From contig CACOWO010000002.1 in NCBI GenBank assembly GCA_902630925.1, positions 55,445-119,444 of the forward strand: a stretch of 64,000 nt of DNA. Direction: 5' to 3'. The notes beneath the pieces were generated by a model. The model was given only the letters and a program-made list of their open reading frames with translations, made no database searches and was not told where the DNA came from. Source of the DNA: an uncultured Pelagibacteraceae bacterium (GTDB lineage Bacteria; Pseudomonadota; Alphaproteobacteria; Pelagibacterales; Pelagibacteraceae). Positions 51,672 to 61,296 of this stretch are shown here, piece by piece. The translations under genes were made by a program, and so were the position numbers. Every line of letters begins with the position of its first letter. Position 1 is the stretch's first letter.

Positions 51672-52946
51672 ATGAACTTACAAGAACTTAAACAAAAAAA
51701 CCCAGCAGAACTTATTAACGAAGCCGAAAAGCTTGGCATAGAAAATCCAAGTACGTTAAGAAAGCAAGAAATTCTTTTTGCAATTTTAAAAAAGTTAGCT
51801 GAAAAAAATGAACAGATTACTGCAACCGGTGTACTTGAGGTTCTACAAGATGGTTTTGGTTTTTTAAGAGCCATAGAGTCAAATTACTTGCCAGGGCCGG
51901 ATGATATATATGTTAGTCCAAGTCAAATTAGAAGATTTGGCTTACGAACTGGTGACTCAGTTGAGGGAGAGATAAGAGGCCCGAAGGATGCAGAGAGATA
52001 CTTTGCCCTCTTAAAAGTAAATAAAATTAATTTCGACGAACCAGAGAAAGGCAAAAACAAAATTGCCTTTGATAACCTTACCCCCCTTTACCCTAATGAA
52101 AGAATTAAATTAGAAGTTGAAACCTCTAAGGTAGAGAAAAAACCTGATAATACAGCTAGGTTAATAGATCTGGTGAGTCCAATTGGCAAAGGTCAGCGTT
52201 CATTAATTGTATCACCGCCACGAGCTGGTAAAACTATAATTCTTCAAAATATTGCTCAGTCAATAACTGCTAACCATCCAGAATGTTATTTAATGGTTCT
52301 CCTTATTGATGAAAGGCCTGAGGAAGTGACCGATATGCAGCGCTCTGTAAAAGGTGAGGTGGTAGCATCAACTTTTGATGAGCCTGCCTCTAGACACGTT
52401 GCTGTAGCAGAGATGGTAATAGAAAAAGCAAAAAGATTAGTAGAACATAAAAAGGATGTCGTTATTCTTTTAGACTCAATTACGAGGTTAGGAAGAGCAT
52501 ATAACGCAGTTATTCCGAGTTCAGGAAAAGTTTTAACCGGAGGAGTTGACGCAAATGCCCTTCAGAGACCAAAAAGATTTTTTGGTGCTGCTCGTAATGT
52601 AGAAGAGGGAGGATCATTGACTATTATATCTACAGCACTTATTGACACTGGAAGTAGAATGGACGAAGTGATTTTTGAGGAATTTAAAGGAACCGGCAAT
52701 TCAGAATTAATTTTAGATAGGAAAGTAGCTGACAAGAGAATTTATCCAGCATTAGATATCACTAGATCGGGCACTCGAAGAGAGGAGCTGTTATTCGAAA
52801 AAGACGATTTATCTAAGATGAATGTTCTTAGAAGAATTATTAGCCCGATGGGTACTATGGATGGTATTGAATTTTTAATTGCGAAATTAAAAAACACAAA
52901 GAATAATGCCGATTTTTTTGACTCAATGAATAAATCAGCAAATTAA
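51672..52946 (+). CDS. rho: Transcription termination factor Rho
   Basis: [34 protein letters not shown]. Confidence 0.99.
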   Translation: MNLQELKQKNPAELINEAEKLGIENPSTLRKQEILFAILKKLAEKNEQITATGVLEVLQDGFGFLRAIESNYLPGPDDIYVSPSQIRRFGLRTGDSVEGEIRGPKDAERYFALLKVNKINFDEPEKGKNKIAFDNLTPLYPNERIKLEVETSKVEKKPDNTARLIDLVSPIGKGQRSLIVSPPRAGKTIILQNIAQSITANHPECYLMVLLIDERPEEVTDMQRSVKGEVVASTFDEPASRHVAVAEMVIEKAKRLVEHKKDVVILLDSITRLGRAYNAVIPSSGKVLTGGVDANALQRPKRFFGAARNVEEGGSLTIISTALIDTGSRMDEVIFEEFKGTGNSELILDRKVADKRIYPALDITRSGTRREELLFEKDDLSKMNVLRRIISPMGTMDGIEFLIAKLKNTKNNADFFDSMNKSAN

Positions 52947-52948
52947 TA

Positions 52949-53566
52949 TTATTGTATTGTTTCATTATTATTACTAGTTTGATGAAGGTAAAAACTTATT
53001 ATACTTTCAAGAGTTTCTATTTTTTCCTCTAAAGTAACTGACTCAAGAAGTTTTTGTTTTTCCTCATTAGTAATTGGCGAAATCATTGCTAAAGTATTTA
53101 TTCTTTGAGAATGTTCAAGTTTTTCAAATTCTTTCCAATTAAGCAATAAGCCATTCCTTTTAAAAAAAATTTTAGCTTTTTCTATCATGGAGTTTGCATC
53201 AATATCATTGTAGATGTTAGTTATATCATTTGTAAAATTTTTATAGTCAACTTGAAATTCACGATATAATTTATTGTTAGAAATTTCTTTTAAAATCTTA
53301 AATCTTGATATTCCTGTTAAATTAATTAAAATTCTACCATCGGCACTTTTTTGAAAATCACTTATTTTACCTAAACACCCAATGCTGTATACATTATCAT
53401 CTTCTTTTTTTGATTGCACCATTCCCATAAATTTATCTTTTTTATAAGCATCATTGACTAAATCCAAGTATCTTTGCTCAAAAATATTTAATGGAAGATT
53501 TGTTTTAGGAAAATATATAACGCCGCTTAATGGAAAAATTGGTATTGTCTCTGGAAATTTTTTCAT
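52949..53566 (-). CDS. LON-substrate-binding-domain protein
   Basis: IPIFPLSGVIYFPKTNLPLNIFEQRYLDLVNDAYK. Confidence 0.9.
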   Translation of the reverse strand: MKKFPETIPIFPLSGVIYFPKTNLPLNIFEQRYLDLVNDAYKKDKFMGMVQSKKEDDNVYSIGCLGKISDFQKSADGRILINLTGISRFKILKEISNNKLYREFQVDYKNFTNDITNIYNDIDANSMIEKAKIFFKRNGLLLNWKEFEKLEHSQRINTLAMISPITNEEKQKLLESVTLEEKIETLESIISFYLHQTSNNNETIQ

Positions 53567-53669
53567 GTTTTAATTATATAAAAAAAATTAGCTAGTAGGT
53601 AGTGACATTTTATTAATGTTGCTGCTAAAACTTGCTTTCTCTAAATTATATGGTTAAACTTAAAAATAT

Positions 53670-53744
53670 GCGGGCATAGCTCAGTGGTAGAGCGTCTCGT
53701 TGCCAACGAGAAGGTCGAGGGTTCGAACCCCTTTGCCCGCTCCA
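53670..53744 (+). tRNA. tRNA-Gly (GCC), CCA encoded
   Basis: gcgggcatagctcagtggtagagcgtctcgttGCCaacgagaaggtcgagggttcgaacccctttgcccgctcca; cloverleaf with GCC anticodon. Confidence 0.97.
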
Positions 53745-53748
53745 AATT

Positions 53749-54090
53749 ATGAGCGATTTATCAAAAAAAAAATGTGTGCCTTGTGAGGGAAATATTCCGC
53801 CATTTGATACAAGTGAGATACATAAATACTTGAAAAAAATTGATGGTTGGGATGTTAAAAATAATGATGATAAAAGTTTTTATTTAATAAAGGAATTTAA
53901 GTTCAAAAACTTCGAAAAAAGTCATCAATTTGTAAATAAAGTTGGCAACATAGCCGAAGAAGAAAATCATCACCCAGACATTTATTTTGGTTGGGGTTAT
54001 TGCAAAATAAAGATCTTTACTCACGCTATTAAAGGTTTAGCCGAAAGTGATTTTATATTAGCTGCAAAAATAGATAAAATTAATCAGTGA
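53749..54090 (+). CDS. 4a-hydroxytetrahydrobiopterin (pterin-4a-carbinolamine) dehydratase
   Basis: GWDVKNNDDKSFYLIKEFKFKNF...AEEENHHPDIYFGWGYCKIKIFTHAIKGL. Confidence 0.93.
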   Translation: MSDLSKKKCVPCEGNIPPFDTSEIHKYLKKIDGWDVKNNDDKSFYLIKEFKFKNFEKSHQFVNKVGNIAEEENHHPDIYFGWGYCKIKIFTHAIKGLAESDFILAAKIDKINQ

Positions 54091-55634
54091 TTAAAATGCC
54101 TAATACCAGTAAAAAGCATTTTTATTTTAGCTTTGTTCGCAGCATTAATGATTTCGTTATCTCTCATTGATCCGCCTGGCTGAATTATAGTTTTTACACC
54201 AGCTTTAATAAGTACGTTTATACCGTCCGCAAAGGGAAAAAAAGCATCTGATGCAGCTATAGAGTTCTTAATTTTTACAGATTGAAACTGTTTTGCTTTT
54301 TGAACTGCAATTTTACAACTATCTAATCTACTAGGTTGACCAGCACCAATACCAATTGTTGAAAAACTATTACATAAAACGATTGCATTTGATTTAACAT
54401 ATTTACAAATATTAAAAGCAAACTCAATTTCAGCTAGGTCTTTTTTGCTAGGTTTTAATTTAGTAACACACTTCAATTTTTTTCTATCTATAATAATATT
54501 ATCTTTGCTTTGTACTAAAAAAGAACCGTCGAAAGATTTAATTGAAGAAAGATTCTTAGGTTTAAAATTAGAAATATCAATTATTCTTAAATTTTTTCTT
54601 CTTTTTAATATCTTTAAGGACTCTTTGTCAAAACCTTTAGCAAGAATGACCTCTAAAAAATTTTTGTTTATTTCATAAGCAATTTTTTTATTAATCTTAT
54701 AATTACAAGCAATTACTCCACCAAAAGCACTTATGGGGTCGGATGCAAAAGCATTTTTAAACGAAGTTAATGGCACCTTGTTTGTAGAGACACCACAGGG
54801 ATTTGCATGTTTAATTATTACAGTTCCAGTGTTTTTTTTTAATGAACTTAATATCTGCAATGATGCAAACATGTCATTATAATTGTTAAAGCTTAATTCC
54901 TTTCCATGAATTTTGTTAAATCCAAGCTGTTGATCTTGATAATCACTTACATAAATAGAACTATGTTGATGAGGGTTTTCCCCATACCTTAACTCTTGCA
55001 ACTTTCTACCAAATATTGTTTTTCTTTCTGGAAATTGAATATTAAGTTTCGTGTTGAACCAATTTGCAATCATAGCATCATAATAAGCTGTTAAACCAAA
55101 TGCTTTTGAAGACATAAATTCTCTGAATTTTAAAGAAGTTTTTCCTTTTAAAGTCTCTAATTCCTTAATTAAAGATCTATAATCATTTATATTAGTAATT
55201 ATAGCAACATTTTTGAAATTTTTTGCAGCGGCCCTAACCATTGTTGGACCACCAATATCTATATTTTCAATTATTTGTCTTGGATTATTTGTATCCCTTA
55301 TTATTTTTTGAAATGGGTAAAAATTTACTATTATTAAGTCAATAGCAGGAAAATTTTGTTTGGACATTTCACTTTTATGCTTCCTATTTCTTCTATCATG
55401 AAGAATCCCAGCGTGTATTTTAGGATGGAGAGTTTTAACTCTTCCATCTAACATTTCTTTAAAACCAGTAAATTTTGACAACTCTGTACAATCGTAGCCT
55501 AATTTTTTTATTGAAGCATAAGTTCCACCTGAACTAATGATTTTAATATTAAACTTTTTTAGAGTTTTAAGCAATGAGACGAGATTTTCTTTATTAGAAA
55601 CAGATATTAAAGCAGTTTTGACACTTAATTTCAT
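54084..55634 (-). CDS. purH: Bifunctional AICAR transformylase/IMP cyclohydrolase
   Basis: LISVSNKENLVSLLKTL; FKEMLDGRVKTLHPKIHAGIL; KHANPCGVS. Confidence 0.98.
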   Translation of the reverse strand: MKLSVKTALISVSNKENLVSLLKTLKKFNIKIISSGGTYASIKKLGYDCTELSKFTGFKEMLDGRVKTLHPKIHAGILHDRRNRKHKSEMSKQNFPAIDLIIVNFYPFQKIIRDTNNPRQIIENIDIGGPTMVRAAAKNFKNVAIITNINDYRSLIKELETLKGKTSLKFREFMSSKAFGLTAYYDAMIANWFNTKLNIQFPERKTIFGRKLQELRYGENPHQHSSIYVSDYQDQQLGFNKIHGKELSFNNYNDMFASLQILSSLKKNTGTVIIKHANPCGVSTNKVPLTSFKNAFASDPISAFGGVIACNYKINKKIAYEINKNFLEVILAKGFDKESLKILKRRKNLRIIDISNFKPKNLSSIKSFDGSFLVQSKDNIIIDRKKLKCVTKLKPSKKDLAEIEFAFNICKYVKSNAIVLCNSFSTIGIGAGQPSRLDSCKIAVQKAKQFQSVKIKNSIAASDAFFPFADGINVLIKAGVKTIIQPGGSMRDNEIINAANKAKIKMLFTGIRHFNH

Positions 55635-55636
55635 TA

Positions 55637-57274
55637 TTAAATATTTTTTCTAATTTCCCAGTTAAAGGTTTTATTTTTATTAACTAAATTACCACTGATC
55701 GTTATACAAGTATTATCTATTATTTTTTTTTCACCTAAAAATATGCTTTTTTCTATCTCTAAGTTTTCGTTAATTACAGTAAAGAGTAAAGATTTATTTT
55801 TTGATATTTGAATTAAAGCGCTGTTTCCACTCATAGTTTTTACCACATTTAATTCTGGGTTTATGTGGAACCTTAACGTATATCTAATTGGGTAACCGTC
55901 TTTTGCTTTAAATATATGGTCTATGCCTTTTAAGTAATTATTTTCCTTGTCAATATACACTTCTCTTTTATGTATACATCCAAATTTTTTCTCGTAACCA
56001 TTATTAGATGCGGAGCAACCAATTATTCCATCTTCATTTTTCGATATAAGATCAAAAGATTTAAAACTATTTTGAATTGAGCTTCCAAAAACATTATTAA
56101 TCATCTTATTTGTCTCAAATTTAGTTATGGATGTATCGTTGATAGTTAAAGTAGATTGACATGCTGTTACTCGACTTAATAGTTCTATTTTTTTTGATAT
56201 ACTGCTTCCAAATCCAGAATTTGAAATTATTTTTACTCCATCTAAAAAATATTCAAAAGATAGAGGTCCAGATTGATAAGACTTTGAAAATCTTTTTTGA
56301 GGTGGTTCATCAATATCCATAATCAAAAAATGATTTTTATGTTTAATTCTATATAACCCACCTAGACTGTGAATTTTTGTATTTATTTTTAAATTTTCTA
56401 AATATTTTTCAATTTGTTTAAGTTTGATGGATTTAGCTCCATTAAATAAAGGGAGTTGATCATCTGGTGTTTTAATAAAATTAATACATTCAAGATTTTT
56501 TTTGATTATATCTTCTAAAAATTCTGGAACATATTTCTGACTATCTTTAATAACTTCTTTACAGAATATTAAATACTTTGTGATATAGACTAGATCCCCA
56601 GGATTACGAGAAAGAGGGAATCCATTATCATCAAAAAAATCTTTAACAAATTTTTCCAACTCTTTAATACCTAAATCAAAATTTTCTTCGTATTCTTTAA
56701 ATACTAAACCTGTTATAATGATTGCAGCAAGTATTCTTATTTTCTTAATGAGATCTTTTTCAAATTTTATGTTTTTTTTTAAATGATTTGTTTGATTTAT
56801 AATGCTATTCAAAAAATTTTTTTTAAAATCAAAAGTGCTGTTGGTTAAAATTATATCAATATTTAAAATCCAACTTATTACTCTTGCACTTAAGGTTGAG
56901 GCATCCCATATTTTTCTTTTATATTTTGAATTTTTCAAGAGCCAAATATAAATAATCTTTTTAATATTTTTATATTCACTCTTTCTATCTATTAAATTAA
57001 GCCAAAAAAAATTATGTAGTTGCTCTGTATCTTTTTTTTGGTCTTCAACCCAAAAAATGTTTGCATCAATCTCATTAATTTTGAACGATTGACCACTATA
57101 GGAAGTAATTATTGATAGTAAAAATGGATTAGGATTATAATAAACTTGTTGAGGAGTTTTAGATTCAAGAGATTTATTATAATTTTCAGACGAAAAGTAA
57201 AATTTTTTGAAAAATTTGATGAGTGAAATTTGACATGCAATTAAATAAAGATAGACACTTTTAAGTCCAAACAT
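55637..57274 (-). CDS. Heparinase II/III-family protein
   Basis: GFPLSRNPGDLVYITKYLIFCKEV...LSFEYFLDGVKIISNSG; next to rpe/purH. Confidence 0.85.
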   Translation of the reverse strand: MFGLKSVYLYLIACQISLIKFFKKFYFSSENYNKSLESKTPQQVYYNPNPFLLSIITSYSGQSFKINEIDANIFWVEDQKKDTEQLHNFFWLNLIDRKSEYKNIKKIIYIWLLKNSKYKRKIWDASTLSARVISWILNIDIILTNSTFDFKKNFLNSIINQTNHLKKNIKFEKDLIKKIRILAAIIITGLVFKEYEENFDLGIKELEKFVKDFFDDNGFPLSRNPGDLVYITKYLIFCKEVIKDSQKYVPEFLEDIIKKNLECINFIKTPDDQLPLFNGAKSIKLKQIEKYLENLKINTKIHSLGGLYRIKHKNHFLIMDIDEPPQKRFSKSYQSGPLSFEYFLDGVKIISNSGFGSSISKKIELLSRVTACQSTLTINDTSITKFETNKMINNVFGSSIQNSFKSFDLISKNEDGIIGCSASNNGYEKKFGCIHKREVYIDKENNYLKGIDHIFKAKDGYPIRYTLRFHINPELNVVKTMSGNSALIQISKNKSLLFTVINENLEIEKSIFLGEKKIIDNTCITISGNLVNKNKTFNWEIRKNI

Positions 57275-57277
57275 CTA

Positions 57278-57940
57278 TTAATTATTTCTGAGAATTTCTA
57301 TGTTTTTTTTTAGGTCGCCTTTGTTTTCTTTAAAGATAGTGGACCCTGATACAATTATATTTGCGCCCGCTTCTTTTGCTTTTGAACAATTTTCAAAATT
57401 AATTCCACCATCTATTTCAACATCAACACTTAATTTTTTCTTATTAATCAAATCTCTAACATCTTTTGTTTTTCTAAGGACTTCAGGCATAAATTTTTGT
57501 CCTCCAAATCCAGGTTCTACGCTCATAATTAAGACTAGGTCTATTTCACTTATAAAGTTTTCAATTAAATTTATTTTGGATTTTGGTTTTAGAGAAATAC
57601 CAACTTTTTTATTTTGCTCCTTAATTAATTTTATAGTTTTTGAAACATTCGAAGTCGCTTCTGGATGAAAAGTAATAATATCTGCTCCAGCATCAGCAAA
57701 ATCTTTTACGAAATTATCCACCGGGGATATCATTAAATGAACATCGAAAGTCTTTTTTGTTAGAGGTCTAAGTTTTTTTATTACTTCTGGACCGATAGTT
57801 AAATTTGGAACAAAATGCCCGTCCATTACATCAATATGAATATAATCTGCTCCAGCTTTTTCTAAAGAAACAACTTCATTCCCAAGTTTGCTGAAGTCAG
57901 CTGATAAAATTGAAGGAGAAATTTTAATTATACTGCTCAT
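57278..57940 (-). CDS. rpe: Ribulose-phosphate 3-epimerase
   Basis: ISPSILSADFSKLGNEV; DVHLMI; VEPGFGGQKFMP. Confidence 0.97.
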   Translation of the reverse strand: MSSIIKISPSILSADFSKLGNEVVSLEKAGADYIHIDVMDGHFVPNLTIGPEVIKKLRPLTKKTFDVHLMISPVDNFVKDFADAGADIITFHPEATSNVSKTIKLIKEQNKKVGISLKPKSKINLIENFISEIDLVLIMSVEPGFGGQKFMPEVLRKTKDVRDLINKKKLSVDVEIDGGINFENCSKAKEAGANIIVSGSTIFKENKGDLKKNIEILRNN

Positions 57941-57946
57941 ACTCTG

Positions 57947-57974
57947 TTTATATTTTAAACTAAAACTTTGTCAA
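57947..57974 (-). promoter_or_regulatory. Predicted sigma-70-type promoter for rpe
   Basis: Minus strand TTGACA (57974-57969), 16-nt spacer, TATAAA (57952-57947), 7 nt upstream of the rpe ATG. Confidence 0.6.
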
Positions 57975-57987
57975 AAAAATTACAGTT

Positions 57988-58323
57988 TTAGTTGAATAAC
58001 TGATAAAGTTGTCTCGAAAAATCACTTTCAAGTGGAAATGCTAACATGCCCCAGACATCATACCCTAAAATATATGGCATTGCATAAAACCTGAATAAGT
58101 AAAAAAACCAAGCAACATAGAGAGCTATAAAGGGCCCCCATAGAAAACTTGGTGTGATAAATTTAAATAAATTAATTATTGGGTTTGTATATTTGACAAA
58201 GACCCTCATAAAAAAGAAAGTTGAGTCTTCTCTTTGAAAGATATTCATAAATGCTCTACCTATTAAGGTCCACATTATAGTTCCAAGTATGTAATCTAAA
58301 ACAATAGCCCAAGTTGGTATCAT
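57988..58323 (-). CDS. Small multi-TM membrane protein, YggT-like (tentative)
   Basis: RAFMNIFQREDSTFFFMRVFVKYTNPIINLFKFITPSFLWGPFIALYVAWFFYLFRF. Confidence 0.6.
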   Translation of the reverse strand: MIPTWAIVLDYILGTIMWTLIGRAFMNIFQREDSTFFFMRVFVKYTNPIINLFKFITPSFLWGPFIALYVAWFFYLFRFYAMPYILGYDVWGMLAFPLESDFSRQLYQLFN

Positions 58324-58348
58324 AGATTTAAAGTATCATGATTTAGGT

Positions 58349-58376
58349 AAAAAAAAAGGGGCGAAAAAATCGCCCC
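58349..58376 (-). terminator. Intrinsic terminator downstream of SSS symporter
   Basis: GGGGCGA-aaaaa-TCGCCCC (58358-58376) with T tract on minus strand at 58357-58349. Confidence 0.9.
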
Positions 58377-58399
58377 TTATTATTTTAATTAATTAGTTA

Positions 58400-60256
58400 T
58401 TAGTGTTGCTTACCAAGAATAGCCTTACCTGTAGGTATTCTTGTATCGTCTACCATTTTTTGTACAGCTGGACTTGGTTCTTTAGTCATTAAACTAACTA
58501 CAACCATTACAACTAAACAAATTGGTGCACCGATTAAACCAAATCTTAAGTGGTCAATACCTAAGAATGGAGTATTTACACCACCGAATATTGGTACAGA
58601 GAATTTAGGGAACACCCACAATAAGTATAATGTTCCTGAAGCAATTCCCGCTACAATACCAGCGATAGCACCTGCTCTAGTAGCTCTCTTCCACCATACA
58701 CCAAGTACAAGTGGGAAGAACAAGCCTGACATTGCAAAGTCGAATGCCCAAGCAACCGAACCTAAGATACTTGTTAGCCTGAAAGAGGCTATGTAAGCAC
58801 CAGCAGCTCCGATTATTACTAGAAGTACACGAGCAACTAAAAGTCTTTTAGCTGTATCAGCTTTTGGATCTATGATTTTGTAGTAAATATCATGAGATAA
58901 AGCATTTGATATCGCTAACACAAGACCGTCAGCAGTTGACATGGCAGCAGCCATACCTCCAGCAAACACTAGTCCAGAGATTACAAACGGTAGTCCCGCT
59001 ACTTCTGGAGTAGCTAATACTACAACGTCACCTCTCATGAACCATTCGTTCAACTGAAGTATACCGTCACCATTAAAGTCTGCGATAAACACTTGTTTAA
59101 CTTCAGACCATCTTTGTACCCATTCTATTGACTGAACTTCAGAAATAGATTTTCCGATAATTCCAGTTGGTAGATTTGGATCCATCAATGCCAACTTAGA
59201 CAATGTCGCTAACATAGGCGCTGAAGAGTATAGTAAGAAAATAAAGAATAGCGACCAAGCTACTGATTTTCTTGCTGCTCTAACAGAAGGAGTTGTAAAG
59301 TATCTCATTAAGATATGAGGTAACGATGCAGTTCCTACCATCATACAAATCGCTAACGATAAGTATTTCCAGACAGCCATTCCACCTTCAGGTACTCCAG
59401 AGTGAGTTCCAGAGATGTATTTCAATCCTCCTGGTACTCCAGCTGCTTTCATATCTGCGGCGCTGTTTTTAACTAGTCCAAATTGTTGTTCAAGTTCACC
59501 AAGTCTTGCAACCTCATCACCTAACATTAAGTGAGGGAAAATTCCTCCACCTACGTTTGAACTGATCCAGAATACTGGTATCAAGTATGCGATGATTAAT
59601 ACAATGTACTGTGCAACCTGAGTCCAAGTTACTGCTCTCATTCCTCCAAGCATTGAACAGATAAGAATACTTATTAATCCTACCCATACTCCTGCTTCGA
59701 ACGGAATACCAAGAGCTCTAGAAGCAATTGTACCCGTAGCATTAATTTGTGCAGTTACGTAAGTAAATGATGCTATGAAAAGCACAAATACAGCGCAAGC
59801 TCTTACGAGATTACCACCGTATCGTGTTCCGATAAAATCAGGAACTGTGTAACATCCAAACTTTCTTAGGTACGGAGCCATTAAAGTTGCAACAAGTACG
59901 TATCCACCTGTCCAACCTACTAAGAAAGCCATATAAGTATAGCCACCAAAGTAAACTCCACCCGCTAAAGCTACGAATGAAGCACCTGACATCCAGTCAG
60001 CTGCTGTTGCCATTCCGTTAAATACGGTAGGCACTTGTCTTCCTGCAACATAGTAGGCATCTACTTGTATGGTTCTTGATAAATAACCGATTAAGGCATA
60101 AATCAAAACCGTGAAAGCCACAAACATCACTCCGATGTTTTTAGCTGACACACCAGCTTGTTCCGCAATAGCCATCAAAATGATGAATACTATGAAACCG
60201 CCTGTGTAGGTCCCGTATATTTTAGGAAGGTTTTTTATAAAATCTCCTTTAAACAT
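58400..60256 (-). CDS. Sodium:solute symporter family protein (acetate permease/VC_2705-like)
   Basis: 12-13 TM SSS protein; partner DUF4212 subunit upstream; acsA nearby. Confidence 0.88.
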   Translation of the reverse strand: MFKGDFIKNLPKIYGTYTGGFIVFIILMAIAEQAGVSAKNIGVMFVAFTVLIYALIGYLSRTIQVDAYYVAGRQVPTVFNGMATAADWMSGASFVALAGGVYFGGYTYMAFLVGWTGGYVLVATLMAPYLRKFGCYTVPDFIGTRYGGNLVRACAVFVLFIASFTYVTAQINATGTIASRALGIPFEAGVWVGLISILICSMLGGMRAVTWTQVAQYIVLIIAYLIPVFWISSNVGGGIFPHLMLGDEVARLGELEQQFGLVKNSAADMKAAGVPGGLKYISGTHSGVPEGGMAVWKYLSLAICMMVGTASLPHILMRYFTTPSVRAARKSVAWSLFFIFLLYSSAPMLATLSKLALMDPNLPTGIIGKSISEVQSIEWVQRWSEVKQVFIADFNGDGILQLNEWFMRGDVVVLATPEVAGLPFVISGLVFAGGMAAAMSTADGLVLAISNALSHDIYYKIIDPKADTAKRLLVARVLLVIIGAAGAYIASFRLTSILGSVAWAFDFAMSGLFFPLVLGVWWKRATRAGAIAGIVAGIASGTLYLLWVFPKFSVPIFGGVNTPFLGIDHLRFGLIGAPICLVVMVVVSLMTKEPSPAVQKMVDDTRIPTGKAILGKQH

Positions 60257-60513
60257 TAGTCATCCTCTCTTTCTGAGAAACCATGTTCTTCGTCGATTTT
60301 TTCTTGTTTATTTGCAGTCCAAAACAAAATTATCACAAAGGCAAGAAGTGAACCTTGCGCTGTCATGTAATATGCTAGTGGATAGCCAAGAAAAGACATC
60401 GTGTTCAGTTCAGAACCAAACATGAAGATCACTAATGAGAAGAAAGCCCAAAGAACCAATGTAACTATCATATGGTTTTTGGTCTTATTCCAATATGCGT
60501 CTTTATTTGACAT
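60256..60513 (-). CDS. DUF4212 small symporter subunit
   Basis: YWNKTKNHMIVTLVLWAFFSLVIFMFGSELNTMSFLGYPLAYYMTAQGSLLAFVIILFW. Confidence 0.92.
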   Translation of the reverse strand: MSNKDAYWNKTKNHMIVTLVLWAFFSLVIFMFGSELNTMSFLGYPLAYYMTAQGSLLAFVIILFWTANKQEKIDEEHGFSEREDD

Positions 60514-60539
60514 ATTTCCCCCTATTTATTTTTAACTTT

Positions 60540-60665
60540 TTACGTAAAAGTATTATTAGTTGTAGGAACCTTACCCATTATGAGTTTAATTGAAAGTGAA
60601 AAAAGGACCCCAAAACCAATTTGAAATGCTATAAGTTCAATAAAATAAGGGTTTTTAAAATACAA
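60540..60665 (-). CDS. Candidate 41-aa single-TM peptide upstream of DUF4212 gene (not in ORF track; TTG start)
   Basis: LYFKNPYFIELIAFQIGFGVLFSLSIKLIMGKVPTTNNTFT*; fills most of the 153-bp gap; stop 26 nt before the DUF4212 ATG. Confidence 0.3.
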   Translation of the reverse strand: MYFKNPYFIELIAFQIGFGVLFSLSIKLIMGKVPTTNNTFT

Positions 60666-60666
60666 C

Positions 60667-61296
60667 GTGAAATTGAATCTAGAAAAACTGCGAATTACTC
60701 TCAAAACTATGGGCGAGTATTTATTTCCTATAGAAAAAGTAACAAGCTATTTTAAAAGCATCAAATCTAAAAGCGATCTTAAAAAATTTATTCAACAGAG
60801 ATCTGCCCATGTCACTCAAACAACTTTGTATGGTTATCTAAAGACTAGAATAGGTGTGAAGTACACAGCAATGGTTGAAGACGAAGTTTTTTCTAAATCA
60901 ATTAATATTGCAAAATGGAATATTTATATGATCGCAATTGCAGACTGTGCTTTTTACACTTTTTCTTATTTAATAAGTGAAAAAAATCTTAAAGAGAACG
61001 ATTGTAAGGAGATTTATTTAGATATTATAGAAAAAGAAAAAGTTAATGGCTTAAGTGATGAAATTCATCTAAAAGCTATGAAAGAATTTTTAAATCGATA
61101 CGAAAAAATAGATTTTCATAAATACCATTCTGACAATCCATTCAAAGAAAGTTGTTTAGCACTTTATAATTGGGCTCCTATTGCAGATGAGTTAAAAATT
61201 TTAGATAAAGAAATAGTTTTGAATTCAATGAGATTGAAATGGAATTTAAAAGTTGATGAATTTAAAAAATTAACAAAAAATTTAAATTTTGATTAA
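60667..61296 (+). CDS. Conserved hypothetical protein (GTG start)
   Basis: Long ORF, charged soluble protein; convergent 4-bp overlap with acsA. Confidence 0.7.
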   Translation: MKLNLEKLRITLKTMGEYLFPIEKVTSYFKSIKSKSDLKKFIQQRSAHVTQTTLYGYLKTRIGVKYTAMVEDEVFSKSINIAKWNIYMIAIADCAFYTFSYLISEKNLKENDCKEIYLDIIEKEKVNGLSDEIHLKAMKEFLNRYEKIDFHKYHSDNPFKESCLALYNWAPIADELKILDKEIVLNSMRLKWNLKVDEFKKLTKNLNFD

